Source: Paraglaciecola sp. L1A13 (GTDB lineage Bacteria; Pseudomonadota; Gammaproteobacteria; Enterobacterales; Alteromonadaceae). Taken from it: a DNA stretch of 64,000 bases. Below the pieces are notes generated by a model that was not told the DNA's origin, ran no database searches, and was given only the letters and a program-made list of their open reading frames with translations. Location: NCBI RefSeq assembly GCF_009796745.1, contig NZ_CP047024.1:744001-808000 (forward strand), given 5' to 3'. This document shows positions 7,909 to 16,776 of the stretch, in pieces. A program made the translations under genes and the position numbers. The stretch's first letter is position 1. Each line of letters opens with the position of its first letter.

Positions 7909-10155
7909 TCAACCACCGGTATAGTGATAAGGGCCCGTCCAGTTATATGATTTGCCGTCAATTTTCAACGTATGTTTTTTGCTCATCGACGCACCTTCAT
8001 TGGCTACAATGAATAGACTGGTTTGCCCTTTTACATCCTCAATTGAAACGGCAGTATATTTATCATCATCATGCACCACTGTTAGCTGGGCAATGCTACT
8101 GTCGGAATTCACCGATAACTCAGAAACAGGGCTATAACTACCATGGGGTTCAATGACAGACGCAAACGTGGTGTTGGCGCTGTCTTTTCTGCGGATCATC
8201 AAAGCTGCATCTCTGCGTAAATTAAACTCTGGATCGTTGGCACCTAATCGGGTAAATAGCAGCTCGTCTGATTTTTGTGTTGCTGACGTTAAGGTGTAGT
8301 ACTTGCCATCGCCCAACCATGAAAATTGAGTAGTGTCGCTAGACGGTCTGCCTTTACCTTCTAGATATAGATGTTGATACCCATTGTCTTTACCTAGCGG
8401 AGCTAAAGATGTTGGAGAGTCATATTCAAAGTTGTCACTAAGGACTTGACCCATAAAATAGAAAGGGAAATCATATTGGTTTTTACTATTGGAATTAACC
8501 TTCATAATATCCAGTAGGAAGGGTTTTTCGAAACCTTCACTTTTAATCATGGCCATGGTGCGGTGCATCTGAGTACCAGGATAAGCATTGGTTTCAATTG
8601 CGCTTACTACCTGCACATCATCTTTAGATGCATCATAGAAATACAAATCTGAGTGATGTTCGCTGGCTATTTCATACTTACCACCAAAGTGCATCTCTTC
8701 ATTGATAGATAACGTATTGTGAGCAATAGTGGTTTTGGCCCAAGTTTTATTCTCTTTTAGATAATTGCCACCACCTTTTTGACCAATATTAACGAATCGC
8801 GCGAGGCCATAATCTTGCACAACTTCATCACCTTGTTCATATAGAGAAAAGGACAGTTTGTCGTAGTGACCATGACTCAACCCCTGAGCAGCATACTTAA
8901 ATACTAGGGTTAGGTCTTCGTTACCATAGCGAAGCACAGCAACACCACCTTGATCGCCATCTTGTCCATCAGAGAGGTTAATGGATTTTTTGACAAATGG
9001 TTTAGCCTTGCCGTCGCGAATGCCTATAGCAACTGCCAAGCCTGACTGGTCTAATAATACTTCATTTTGCTTTTCAGCAATGCTCAATAATTGTGGATTT
9101 TGATCGCCATACTGATAAGCAATATCGACCGCTGTCACCAATGCAGGCGTGTAATATGACATACCTTTTTGGCCATCATTTAACGGGAAAAACTCGCCAT
9201 CGGCATCAGTCAAATTAAGTAATGCATCGACCCCTTTTAGTAGCACATTGTTTTTGTGTGAAAAAACCTTCATTTCTGGTTTTACATTGTTCATGGCTAA
9301 GCCGAATATTAAGAAGGGATACATAGCGTAGCGTTGATAATAAGGACCTTCAGTATAATAACCATCAGGTGAAAACGGGTCTTCCAAATTGGCTAGGAAT
9401 CCTGCTTTTTGACCGGCTACTTTTATAAAACCGCCATCGTTGTCACGTCCACCGATTTCAAGGCCATCGTCTTCGATCCCGTACAAAGCACGGTCTAGTA
9501 ACTCCTTATCATCCATTACTAGCGCAATCATACCAACCGCAGCATTACCCCATGTGCTGTGGTTATGCACTCGGTTATAAAATTGTGGATTCTCGATAGA
9601 AATGAAATCAGCAAAGGGGCGAAATAGGTTGTTTTCTAGCTTGTCTCGCTCTTGCACTGAAAGCGTATCGTAAATGGCATCATAGGCTTGGCTCATATAA
9701 ACCAGCCAGTTACTGTCATTCAGGCATTGCCAGAACAACTTGCCGCGGGCATAAGAACGTTCTTGTGGGTGAACAGGCAAGTCTTTGTACATAGCTTCAT
9801 ATTGAAACAACATGTCTTTAATATATTTAGCGTATTTGTCGTCTTGCAATATTTGATACAGCGCACCGGCTTTTTGTGCAGTCAGAAAGTTTAGCTTGTG
9901 TCTTTGGTGGGTATAACCACCTGAAAAATCCTTGGGGATAGGGGTATCAATGCCAAGCGCAATTTCAGCATCGACTTCTTTTTTTACGCTTTGTACCGAT
10001 GAATCAAACAAAGGCACGTTGCCCAAGTTACTTCTAACCTTTTGCACACCGGCTTTAGTCATAATCAGGTTTGGATGTTCCTGAGCGTTTACTGTCAAAG
10101 GTATGTTCAATGTCGCTGCCACTAATAAAAGAGCAGTGATTTTTATTTTTCTCAT
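7909..10155 (-). CDS. PL17 family oligo-alginate lyase, exported
   Basis: A 748-residue protein with a Sec signal peptide (cleavage near VNA-QE, residue 24). An alpha/alpha toroid is followed by the heparinase II/III beta-sandwich. The motif HNHSTWGN places Asn198-His199 where PL17 enzymes such as Alg17C have their catalytic Asn-His. A tyrosine cluster, YYTEGPYYQRY (from residue 266), and the His of SHGHYDKLSF (about 428-430) complete the active-site pattern. PL17 enzymes act exolytically on alginate oligomers and release the unsaturated monomer that becomes DEH. With no lipobox it is probably periplasmic. It is transcribed alone, with a 600-bp upstream region. Confidence 0.93.
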   Translation of the reverse strand: MRKIKITALLLVAATLNIPLTVNAQEHPNLIMTKAGVQKVRSNLGNVPLFDSSVQSVKKEVDAEIALGIDTPIPKDFSGGYTHQRHKLNFLTAQKAGALYQILQDDKYAKYIKDMLFQYEAMYKDLPVHPQERSYARGKLFWQCLNDSNWLVYMSQAYDAIYDTLSVQERDKLENNLFRPFADFISIENPQFYNRVHNHSTWGNAAVGMIALVMDDKELLDRALYGIEDDGLEIGGRDNDGGFIKVAGQKAGFLANLEDPFSPDGYYTEGPYYQRYAMYPFLIFGLAMNNVKPEMKVFSHKNNVLLKGVDALLNLTDADGEFFPLNDGQKGMSYYTPALVTAVDIAYQYGDQNPQLLSIAEKQNEVLLDQSGLAVAIGIRDGKAKPFVKKSINLSDGQDGDQGGVAVLRYGNEDLTLVFKYAAQGLSHGHYDKLSFSLYEQGDEVVQDYGLARFVNIGQKGGGNYLKENKTWAKTTIAHNTLSINEEMHFGGKYEIASEHHSDLYFYDASKDDVQVVSAIETNAYPGTQMHRTMAMIKSEGFEKPFLLDIMKVNSNSKNQYDFPFYFMGQVLSDNFEYDSPTSLAPLGKDNGYQHLYLEGKGRPSSDTTQFSWLGDGKYYTLTSATQKSDELLFTRLGANDPEFNLRRDAALMIRRKDSANTTFASVIEPHGSYSPVSELSVNSDSSIAQLTVVHDDDKYTAVSIEDVKGQTSLFIVANEGASMSKKHTLKIDGKSYNWTGPYHYTGG

Positions 10156-10757
10156 CGCTATTAGCTCCGATTTATCATATTTACAAGAGGTTGTTTTTAG
10201 ATCCTAAGGGGGTTAGAAGAGTACCTATTGGTCGATACCACCCATAGCCAGCCGAAAAATAGGTGAAGCCCAGTTAGCTTTAACACCCTAATAACAACGG
10301 AGGAACCTTTCATCTGAGACAGCACAGACATAGTTAACTTGTCACTCTTCACAAAATCAGGCTAATTACCTACTGTGCTTTACTCGTCAAGTTAAGATTC
10401 GTTTTATGTGTTAAATAATCTCAAATACTTAGCTTTTTATAATCAATTAATTAAATAAAATCAGGCTGATAGATAGTTATATAGGCAACGAAATTTATTA
10501 TTTAATTGTTAATAAAATGATTTTTACTGTTGCAAATTTAACTGATTGGTAGGTTGAATGTCAATCTTTTGTTATACCAAATGATCAACCAATTCGTGGT
10601 TTTGTACTTGCCAATTATCAGAACTGCTTAAAGCAGCTTGTATAGTCATTGGATGATGATATTTAGGTTCTTAAGTTTTACATTATCGTTGCAGTGGCCA
10701 ACGAACACCGGATGGTAATTTTGGTAGGTTGTGCGTTTTTATTAGTTAAATACTTCG
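10156..10757. other. Intergenic region upstream of the PL17 gene
   Basis: About 600 AT-rich bases between the PL17 start and the end of the lacI-type gene. I see no credible coding sequence. It contains several TTGGT/ACCAA elements, the best at 10569-10580, and presumably the PL17 promoter. Confidence 0.6.
10569..10580 (-). promoter_or_regulatory. Possible ExuR/UxuR-like operator upstream of PL17
   Basis: TTGTTATACCAA matches the TTGGTATACCAA palindrome of the ExuR/UxuR type at 11 of 12 positions. It is about 415 bp before the PL17 start, which is distant for a repressor site. Nearby half sites (GATTGGTAGG, CAACCAATTC) lie within 30 bp. Confidence 0.3.
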
Positions 10758-11765
10758 CTATAACTTTTTACAAGATAACCTTTCGGTCAAAGAGCAGGGC
10801 AACATCACTTTTTGGCGGCCCAATTCTTTGTTATTAATATTATTAAGCAACAATTTAGTGGCTTCTCGGCCTATTTCATAAGGGTTTTGTGTCACTACAG
10901 TAATGGGTACCTTAAAAAACTCCGCCATAGGAATATCATCAAAGCCCAATAAAGAAACATTATCAGGAATTAAAATGTTGGCGGCGTTTAGCATCGCTAA
11001 CAACTCAGTAGTAATTGGGAGATGTTGAGTAAAAAATGCCGTGGGCGGATTTATTCCATTAAGGATGCTCTTAGGTGATGATTGAAACCCTGAATTACGA
11101 TGCCAATATTGTACTAATTGATCATCCACCGGAATGCCATAATGACTCAAGGCATCTGCGTAGCCTAGGTAGCGGTCCATTCTGGATTTTACATTAGTAA
11201 AATCTTGAGTCACAAAGCAAATACGCTGATGGCCTAATGTAATCAAATATTCGGTTGCTTCATATGCGGCCTTTCGGTAATCAGAAATAATGATGCTTTT
11301 TTCATTTCCATCATGCTCAAGTTGAAAGTTCACTATAGGTAGGCCGTTAGCTATGTACTTATTTATTAGATCTGTATTGTTACCTGTTGGAGCAATAATA
11401 ATGCCGTCAACTCGCAGTTGATACAATGCCTCTAACGATTTAGCCTCTACCTCGGGATCAACGTCTGTGTTGTATATTAATACGTTGTAATCACTTGTTT
11501 TGCAGTAGTCATCAATGCCTCTTATCGTGCGGCTGGTATCGAACCCCGTTATGTCTCTAACAATGACACCTATCGTTTTGGTCTTATCCAGTTTAAGGCT
11601 ACGGGCAATAGGATTTGGAACATAATTTAGCTCGCTTACCGCCCGTTTAATCCGCTCTTTAGTTTTTTCAGACATATAGTCAAAGCGTCCATTTAAGTAT
11701 TGGGACACGGTACTTTTCGACACTTCCGCTAAGTTAGCGACATCAATTAACTTTATTTTTGACAT
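10758..11765 (-). CDS. LacI-family transcriptional regulator
   Basis: A 335-residue protein. The N-terminal helix-turn-helix is KLIDVANLAEVSKSTVSQYLN, with a hinge at about residues 45-60 (NPIARSLKLDKTKTIGVI) and a periplasmic-binding-protein-like effector domain after it. LacI regulators of this kind repress sugar-acid catabolic genes until a sugar or phosphate ligand binds; Firmicutes KdgR is a LacI-family example. It is divergent from the SSS transporter operon, and the 154-bp gap contains two perfect palindromes that are its likely operators. Control of the 11.9-18.1 kb operon and autoregulation are inferred. The effector is unknown. Confidence 0.9.
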   Translation of the reverse strand: MSKIKLIDVANLAEVSKSTVSQYLNGRFDYMSEKTKERIKRAVSELNYVPNPIARSLKLDKTKTIGVIVRDITGFDTSRTIRGIDDYCKTSDYNVLIYNTDVDPEVEAKSLEALYQLRVDGIIIAPTGNNTDLINKYIANGLPIVNFQLEHDGNEKSIIISDYRKAAYEATEYLITLGHQRICFVTQDFTNVKSRMDRYLGYADALSHYGIPVDDQLVQYWHRNSGFQSSPKSILNGINPPTAFFTQHLPITTELLAMLNAANILIPDNVSLLGFDDIPMAEFFKVPITVVTQNPYEIGREATKLLLNNINNKELGRQKVMLPCSLTERLSCKKL

Positions 11766-11835
11766 GTATTTTTCTGTAACGAGCTCTAGCTAAACGCAGA
11801 TTGACATTCTGCAAGAGTATGATAATTTTATCAAC

Positions 11836-11860
11836 TAAATCGATTTACTAAATCGATTTA
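11836..11860. promoter_or_regulatory. Tandem perfect 12-bp palindromes, likely LacI-family operators
   Basis: TAAATCGATTTA occurs at 11836-11847 and again at 11849-11860, with one base between. Each copy is a perfect palindrome centred on CG, as expected for LacI-family sites. Centre spacing is 13 bp, just over one helical turn. A TTGACA (11801-11806) and a GATAAT (11821-11826), with a short 14-bp spacer, lie just upstream. A bound repressor would therefore sit where it blocks rightward transcription of the symporter operon. Confidence 0.75.
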
Positions 11861-11919
11861 TGTTTTTTAAGGTTACCCTTTGTATGATTAGCATTGGTAA
11901 CTTCATATGAGGTAAGAAA

Positions 11920-13710
11920 GTGGAAATTTCGAATATTGAATACCTAGTCATAGTTGCGTATCTCATGCTGATTATTGTCGTTGGCTTTGTTTTTAAACGA
12001 TTCTCGGCTAACACGGATGATTATTTTAAAGGAGGCAGCAAAGGTACTTGGTGGTTAGTAGGAAGTAGTGCTTTCATGAGTGCTTTCAGTGCGTGGACAT
12101 TTACTGGTGCGGCTGGAATAGCTTATGAGTCCGGCTTTTCCGCTATGTTTATCTTTATTGGTAACGCCCTTGGTTTTTTCGTTAACTTTCTTTTTATGGG
12201 ACCTTGGTTGCGTCAAATGCGAGTAACCACATTCCCTGAGGCCATCGCCGGTCGTTTTGGTGAAACAACACGCGATTTCTACGCATACTATGAAGTGCCC
12301 GTACGTATCCTTTATTCAGCCATGGCACTTTACGGCCTCGGTATTTTTTGCTCGGCGGTATTTGGCTACGATATTAATTATGTCATCGTGGTCTGCGGTA
12401 TTGTTGTACTCCTTTATTCTGCTACAGGTGGGCGTTGGGCTGTTATGGCGACCGACTTCCTTCAAGGCTTAATTCTTGTACCTCTAACCCTGATTGTTGC
12501 TTGGCTTTGTCTAGATGCACTTGGCGGAATTGATAATTTATTTGCAGAAATAGAAGCGCAAGGTCTTACTGAGCAATACAGCATGGTCAATTCGACTACT
12601 CTCTTTGGTGGTGCTTATACTTGGGGCTGGGCGAGCGCCATGATGGCAAAACAGTTTATTGTTTTTAACTCGATGAATGCTGCCCCACGTTATTTTTCTG
12701 TCAAAGATGGACGCGAAGCGCGAAAGGCAGCGTTGCTTTGTACCATATTAATGTTGCTCGGCAGTTTTATCTGGTTCTTGCCTCCTATTACAGCTCGTCT
12801 TCTATATCCTGAACTGGTGATGTCTTTCGATATCGCTAAGCCAGCTGAAGCCGCCTACGCCGTTGCCAGTATTAGTCTATTGCCCATCGGACTTGTTGGA
12901 TTGATCGTTGTCGCGATCCTTTCTGCGACTATGAGTTCGATGGACACAGGTCTTAATACGAATGTCGCTATTCTTATAAAAGACATATATCCGAAAATGG
13001 CTCGCTTGTTGCGATGGAAGTCAAAAGCAGAATTAGAGTTATTGCATTACGGACGTATTTTGACTTGGGTTATGGGCGTGCTGATTGTTTGCTTAGCGAT
13101 GTATTTTGCACAACAAGATGGTTCTGGAATATTCGATATTATGTTGCAGGTAGGCACGCTGCTTTCCATGCCTATAACCATTCCTTTGCTACTCGGTATG
13201 TTTATTCGACAAACCCCTTGGTGGGCGGCCTTACTGTCGATTGCTTGCGCGCTTGTATTTTCAAGCTTGGCTTTTTTTGAGATGCCGTTGAGCTATTTTG
13301 GCTTTTCTCAAAACTACAGTGATAACTTCCAATGGAGTTTTCAGCAGCAATTCTTCGGAGTGTTAGGCACGGGGACATTCGGTTTTCTTATATCAACGCT
13401 TTTTGCGCCAGCTAAAGATTCTCCTCATCGTCAAATGGTCGATAAGTTCATTACGAATATGAAAACGCCCATCGACTTTGCAAAAGAAGTGGGTGAGGGC
13501 AATGACTTAACACAATTGACACTGATCGGGCGCTTCGGCATTGCAGTCACAGGTTTCATTGCGTTAATGCTGGTGATACCGAATCCTATTGAAGGAAGGC
13601 TTACCATTTTAGTGTTGGCGCTGATCATAGGGGCAATCAGTTTATTGATGCTCAGGGCAGGGAAAGCGCCTGCGTCATCAATTAATACTGAAGCGCAACG
13701 AGCTGACTGA
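11920..13710 (+). CDS. Sodium:solute symporter (SSS family)
   Basis: A 596-residue polytopic protein of the SSS (SGLT-like) family. The start is a GTG with GAGG seven bases upstream. It begins with a hydrophobic helix (YLVIVAYLMLIIVVGFVF) and contains KGGSKGTWWLVGSSAFMSAFSAWTF-like TM1-TM2 sequence, in which small residues surround the sodium site. Thirteen or more hydrophobic segments are present. Family members import sugars, sugar acids or oligomers with sodium. It is the first gene of an operon with a cytoplasmic lyase, which suggests uptake of a uronate disaccharide or oligomer; the substrate is not known. A 64-bp gap leads to the lyase gene. Confidence 0.88.
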   Translation: MEISNIEYLVIVAYLMLIIVVGFVFKRFSANTDDYFKGGSKGTWWLVGSSAFMSAFSAWTFTGAAGIAYESGFSAMFIFIGNALGFFVNFLFMGPWLRQMRVTTFPEAIAGRFGETTRDFYAYYEVPVRILYSAMALYGLGIFCSAVFGYDINYVIVVCGIVVLLYSATGGRWAVMATDFLQGLILVPLTLIVAWLCLDALGGIDNLFAEIEAQGLTEQYSMVNSTTLFGGAYTWGWASAMMAKQFIVFNSMNAAPRYFSVKDGREARKAALLCTILMLLGSFIWFLPPITARLLYPELVMSFDIAKPAEAAYAVASISLLPIGLVGLIVVAILSATMSSMDTGLNTNVAILIKDIYPKMARLLRWKSKAELELLHYGRILTWVMGVLIVCLAMYFAQQDGSGIFDIMLQVGTLLSMPITIPLLLGMFIRQTPWWAALLSIACALVFSSLAFFEMPLSYFGFSQNYSDNFQWSFQQQFFGVLGTGTFGFLISTLFAPAKDSPHRQMVDKFITNMKTPIDFAKEVGEGNDLTQLTLIGRFGIAVTGFIALMLVIPNPIEGRLTILVLALIIGAISLLMLRAGKAPASSINTEAQRAD

Positions 13711-13774
13711 TAGCAGCTCGTTAATGATGCTTGCTTCATTATAAAAATTTCACCTTACAAAACAGGGGTTTACC

Positions 13775-15841
13775 ATGCCTTACTTACTTATAAATGATCA
13801 GCTTGATGTATTAAAAGCACAGCTTAATACCACTCGAAAGGAACACCTTACTCGCCTTATAGAGCAATGCCGTTTATATGAAGGGGAAGTGCTTTCAAAA
13901 GAGCACCCTCATACCAGTATCACCTATATGGGAATGGCGGCGGCTAATTTAAGCTTAGCTTACCTATTAACTGATCAAGAGCATTACCTCGAAGAAGCAA
14001 AACGTTGGATTTTTACAGCGGTTGACTATGATGTTTGGGGTTTTGGATTCTTAGTTGACGTGGATCTTAGTGCGTCGTGGTTATTATATGGCTTGGGATT
14101 ATCCTATGATTGGCTTAAAGATCACTTGTCACAAGAAGAGCGTGAAAAATTTCTGAATAAGTTGATTCTTCAAGGCAATAAAATATTCGACTATGGCCAA
14201 GAAAATTTGGGACATTGTTGGTCAACTAATTATTGGCAAAACCATAACTGGATTAACTATTCAGGCTTGTTGACAACTGCCTACGCAATCCGTGAGGAAC
14301 ATAAAGGCGCGCAAGTTTGGATTGATGAGATTAAAGATAACTTTGAGAAGGTATTTGAATATCTGCCTGAGGATGGATCAAATTACGAGGGGACAGGATA
14401 TTGGCGTTATGCCATCAATTTCTTTCTTTCTGCTGCTGATTATATTCGCCAAGACGGGGGACCAAACTATTTTAATGCGGGATTCTTAAAGAACTCGTTC
14501 GATTACCGTATTTATCAGTGTGCACCGAATTGGGAAGAAAACATTAATTTCGCCGATGTGCATGACAGACGAAGTTCTCATTCAATTTCTGCGTATTATA
14601 AAATTGCAGCGGAATACTCAAATGGTCAAGCGCAATGGTTGGGTGAGTTAGTACGCAACAAATTTCTGTTTAGAGAAGCCTATGAAAGTAAAATATTTCC
14701 TGGGATCTTGCCTGAAGCTTTTCTGGAATTGATTTGGTATAACCCGGAAATAGAACCGCAGTCTCCTGCAAGCTTGCCGCTAACGAAGTATTTTCCTGAT
14801 TTAGGGCTTGTTGTCATGCGGTCAAGTTGGGAAACCGATGCGACTCATCTTTCATTTAAATCAAGCCCAGCTGGTGGCCACAAACAATGGAAACTCAGTT
14901 GGGAGTTAGACAAAAAAAATGATTGGAAAACACGTAGTTTGACTCACTACCACGTAGATTTTAATCACTTTATATTGATACATAATGGTGCGTCGTTAGC
15001 GATTGATGAAGGTTATAACCGAACATCTAAAGCCGAAGTGCATAACTTGATTACGGTCGATGGTACGGGTTGCGTAGGCGAGAAAATATGGTTAGAAGGT
15101 GATTTAAGCGACCCACAACGATTTGATTTAAATTGCAAAGGTATTCATAACGTTTGGCGAGATGTGCCAGAGGATGCGATTGCACAAGTAGAGGCTTTTT
15201 CAAGTGATAATGGCTATACCTACGTCGTTGGCGAATCAAGTAAGATGTATTATCCCGAGATGGCACTAACACGCAATGCACGGCACATTATTAATAGTGA
15301 ATGCGGGTACTTTATATTTTTAGATGAACTGGAGAGTAAACTGGAACATACATACACTTGGCGTATGCACTCTGAACGATATGCAAACGAAGTGACCCAA
15401 GATCAGTTTGAAATTGTAAACGCTAGGGGAGCTTTAAATGTGTTTACAATGTTCCCCAAGGCGCGTGATACAAAAGTCGATGAAACCCTAGTCGAAGAGA
15501 TTATGACGCCACAGCGCCCTGATGATATTCGCCGTATCAGTTTGAAAACGTTATTGATTGAGAACCCTGAGAAAAGTAAAAATGCTTATTTTCTCAATGT
15601 TTTTCAGCCTAAAGATGCGCTGCAAAGTGGTATCTCTCAGGATATTTCAGTTCAGCGAATCGAAGCTGATAACTGTATTGGTGTAAAAATAACTTCCAAA
15701 AAGTACATTGAAACTTTCTTGTTCTCCAGTGAAAACAAGATCGCTTACGGTGAGATTCAATCAAATGCAAAATGGATTTCTATTTTAACCGACAAGACGG
15801 GTAAAACAGTTAAAACGACCCATTATGATGGGATAGCGTAG
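13775..15841 (+). CDS. Heparinase II/III-fold polysaccharide lyase, cytoplasmic
   Basis: A 688-residue protein without a signal peptide. The N-terminal ~330 residues resemble an alpha/alpha toroid (GLSYDWLKDHLSQEEREKF is typical of DUF4962/heparinase II/III proteins). The C-terminal part resembles the heparinase II/III beta-sandwich. Candidate active-site residues are Asn156-His157 in WQNHNW, Tyr204/Tyr209 in NYEGTGYW, and His391-His393-Asp395 in THYHVDFNHF. Family members (PL12, PL15, PL17, PL21, PL39) cleave uronate-containing glycans. I cannot place it in one of these. It differs clearly from the secreted PL17 at 7909. Together with the symporter it probably splits imported unsaturated or uronate oligosaccharides in the cytoplasm. 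AGGGG precedes the ATG. Confidence 0.8.
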   Translation: MPYLLINDQLDVLKAQLNTTRKEHLTRLIEQCRLYEGEVLSKEHPHTSITYMGMAAANLSLAYLLTDQEHYLEEAKRWIFTAVDYDVWGFGFLVDVDLSASWLLYGLGLSYDWLKDHLSQEEREKFLNKLILQGNKIFDYGQENLGHCWSTNYWQNHNWINYSGLLTTAYAIREEHKGAQVWIDEIKDNFEKVFEYLPEDGSNYEGTGYWRYAINFFLSAADYIRQDGGPNYFNAGFLKNSFDYRIYQCAPNWEENINFADVHDRRSSHSISAYYKIAAEYSNGQAQWLGELVRNKFLFREAYESKIFPGILPEAFLELIWYNPEIEPQSPASLPLTKYFPDLGLVVMRSSWETDATHLSFKSSPAGGHKQWKLSWELDKKNDWKTRSLTHYHVDFNHFILIHNGASLAIDEGYNRTSKAEVHNLITVDGTGCVGEKIWLEGDLSDPQRFDLNCKGIHNVWRDVPEDAIAQVEAFSSDNGYTYVVGESSKMYYPEMALTRNARHIINSECGYFIFLDELESKLEHTYTWRMHSERYANEVTQDQFEIVNARGALNVFTMFPKARDTKVDETLVEEIMTPQRPDDIRRISLKTLLIENPEKSKNAYFLNVFQPKDALQSGISQDISVQRIEADNCIGVKITSKKYIETFLFSSENKIAYGEIQSNAKWISILTDKTGKTVKTTHYDGIA

Positions 15842-15962
15842 CTGTTTAGAATTAGCTTTTAAGCTGACAGCCTATCTGGGGCAAAGAACGAAAGACCATG
15901 CTCACTGAAGTGGTTGGTTATATTGCCCAGCAGTCGTGAACAATTATTTGGAAAGAAATAAC

Positions 15963-16727
15963 ATGTTAGATAAATTTAGTTTAGTAGGCAAAGTCGCATT
16001 GGTAACCGGCTGTAAGCGCGGAATTGGAAAAGGCATTGCGCTGGGTTTAGCGGAAGCCGGGGCGGATATAATCGGTGTGTCCGCTAGTTTGGCGTCCCAC
16101 GGCTCAGCAATTGAAAAAGAAGTGAATGCACTCGGGCGAAGCTTCAAAGGATATCAATGTGATTTTGCCGACCGCAAAGCGCTGTACGCATTTATTGAAA
16201 AGGTCAAAGATGATTTCCCAAAAATTGATATTTTGGTCAATAACGCAGGAACCATATTACGAGCACCCGCTATAGAGCATGGTGATGAGCTTTGGGATAA
16301 GGTTATTGATGTTAATTTAAATTCTCAGTTCATTCTAAGCCGTGAAATTGGTAAAGACATGGTGGCTCGCAAAGCGGGTAAAATTATTTTCACTGCGTCG
16401 TTATTAACGTTTCAAGGTGGTATTACCGTTCCTGGATATGCAGCAAGCAAAGGGGCGATAGGGCAACTTGTGATGGCATTATCAAATGAATGGGCTGGTA
16501 AGGGGGTGAATGTAAATGCGATTGCTCCAGGATATATTGACACAGACAATACCGAAGGGTTGCGCAGTGATCCTGAACGAGCTGCGTCTATTTTGGCGCG
16601 TATACCCCAGGGACGTTGGGGTAACCCAGATGACTTTAAAGGCCCTGCTGTGTTTTTAGCTTCTGAAGCCTCAGCTTACGTTAATGGCGCTATCTTATTG
16701 GTTGATGGTGGTTGGATGGGTCGGTAA
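15963..16727 (+). CDS. SDR oxidoreductase, KduD / gluconate 5-dehydrogenase-like
   Basis: The start is set at the ATG at 15963 (MLDKFSLVGKVALVTG), preceded by GGAAAG with a 7-base spacer, giving 254 residues. The classical SDR pattern is complete: TGCKRGIGKG for nucleotide binding, NNAG, catalytic Ser and Tyr-x-x-x-Lys in PGYAASKGA, and a C-terminal VDGGWMGR. Relatives are KduD (2-keto-3-deoxygluconate 5-dehydrogenase) and gluconate 5-dehydrogenase. It probably interconverts DKI-type or keto-deoxy-uronate products of the neighbouring lyase and KDG. It is distinct from the SDR at 31144, so the locus has two reductases. Confidence 0.82.
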   Translation: MLDKFSLVGKVALVTGCKRGIGKGIALGLAEAGADIIGVSASLASHGSAIEKEVNALGRSFKGYQCDFADRKALYAFIEKVKDDFPKIDILVNNAGTILRAPAIEHGDELWDKVIDVNLNSQFILSREIGKDMVARKAGKIIFTASLLTFQGGITVPGYAASKGAIGQLVMALSNEWAGKGVNVNAIAPGYIDTDNTEGLRSDPERAASILARIPQGRWGNPDDFKGPAVFLASEASAYVNGAILLVDGGWMGR

Positions 16728-16776
16728 ACGCTAGGTCACTCTAAGGGCGCATTGTGGGTGTAAGATTAATAGAGGC

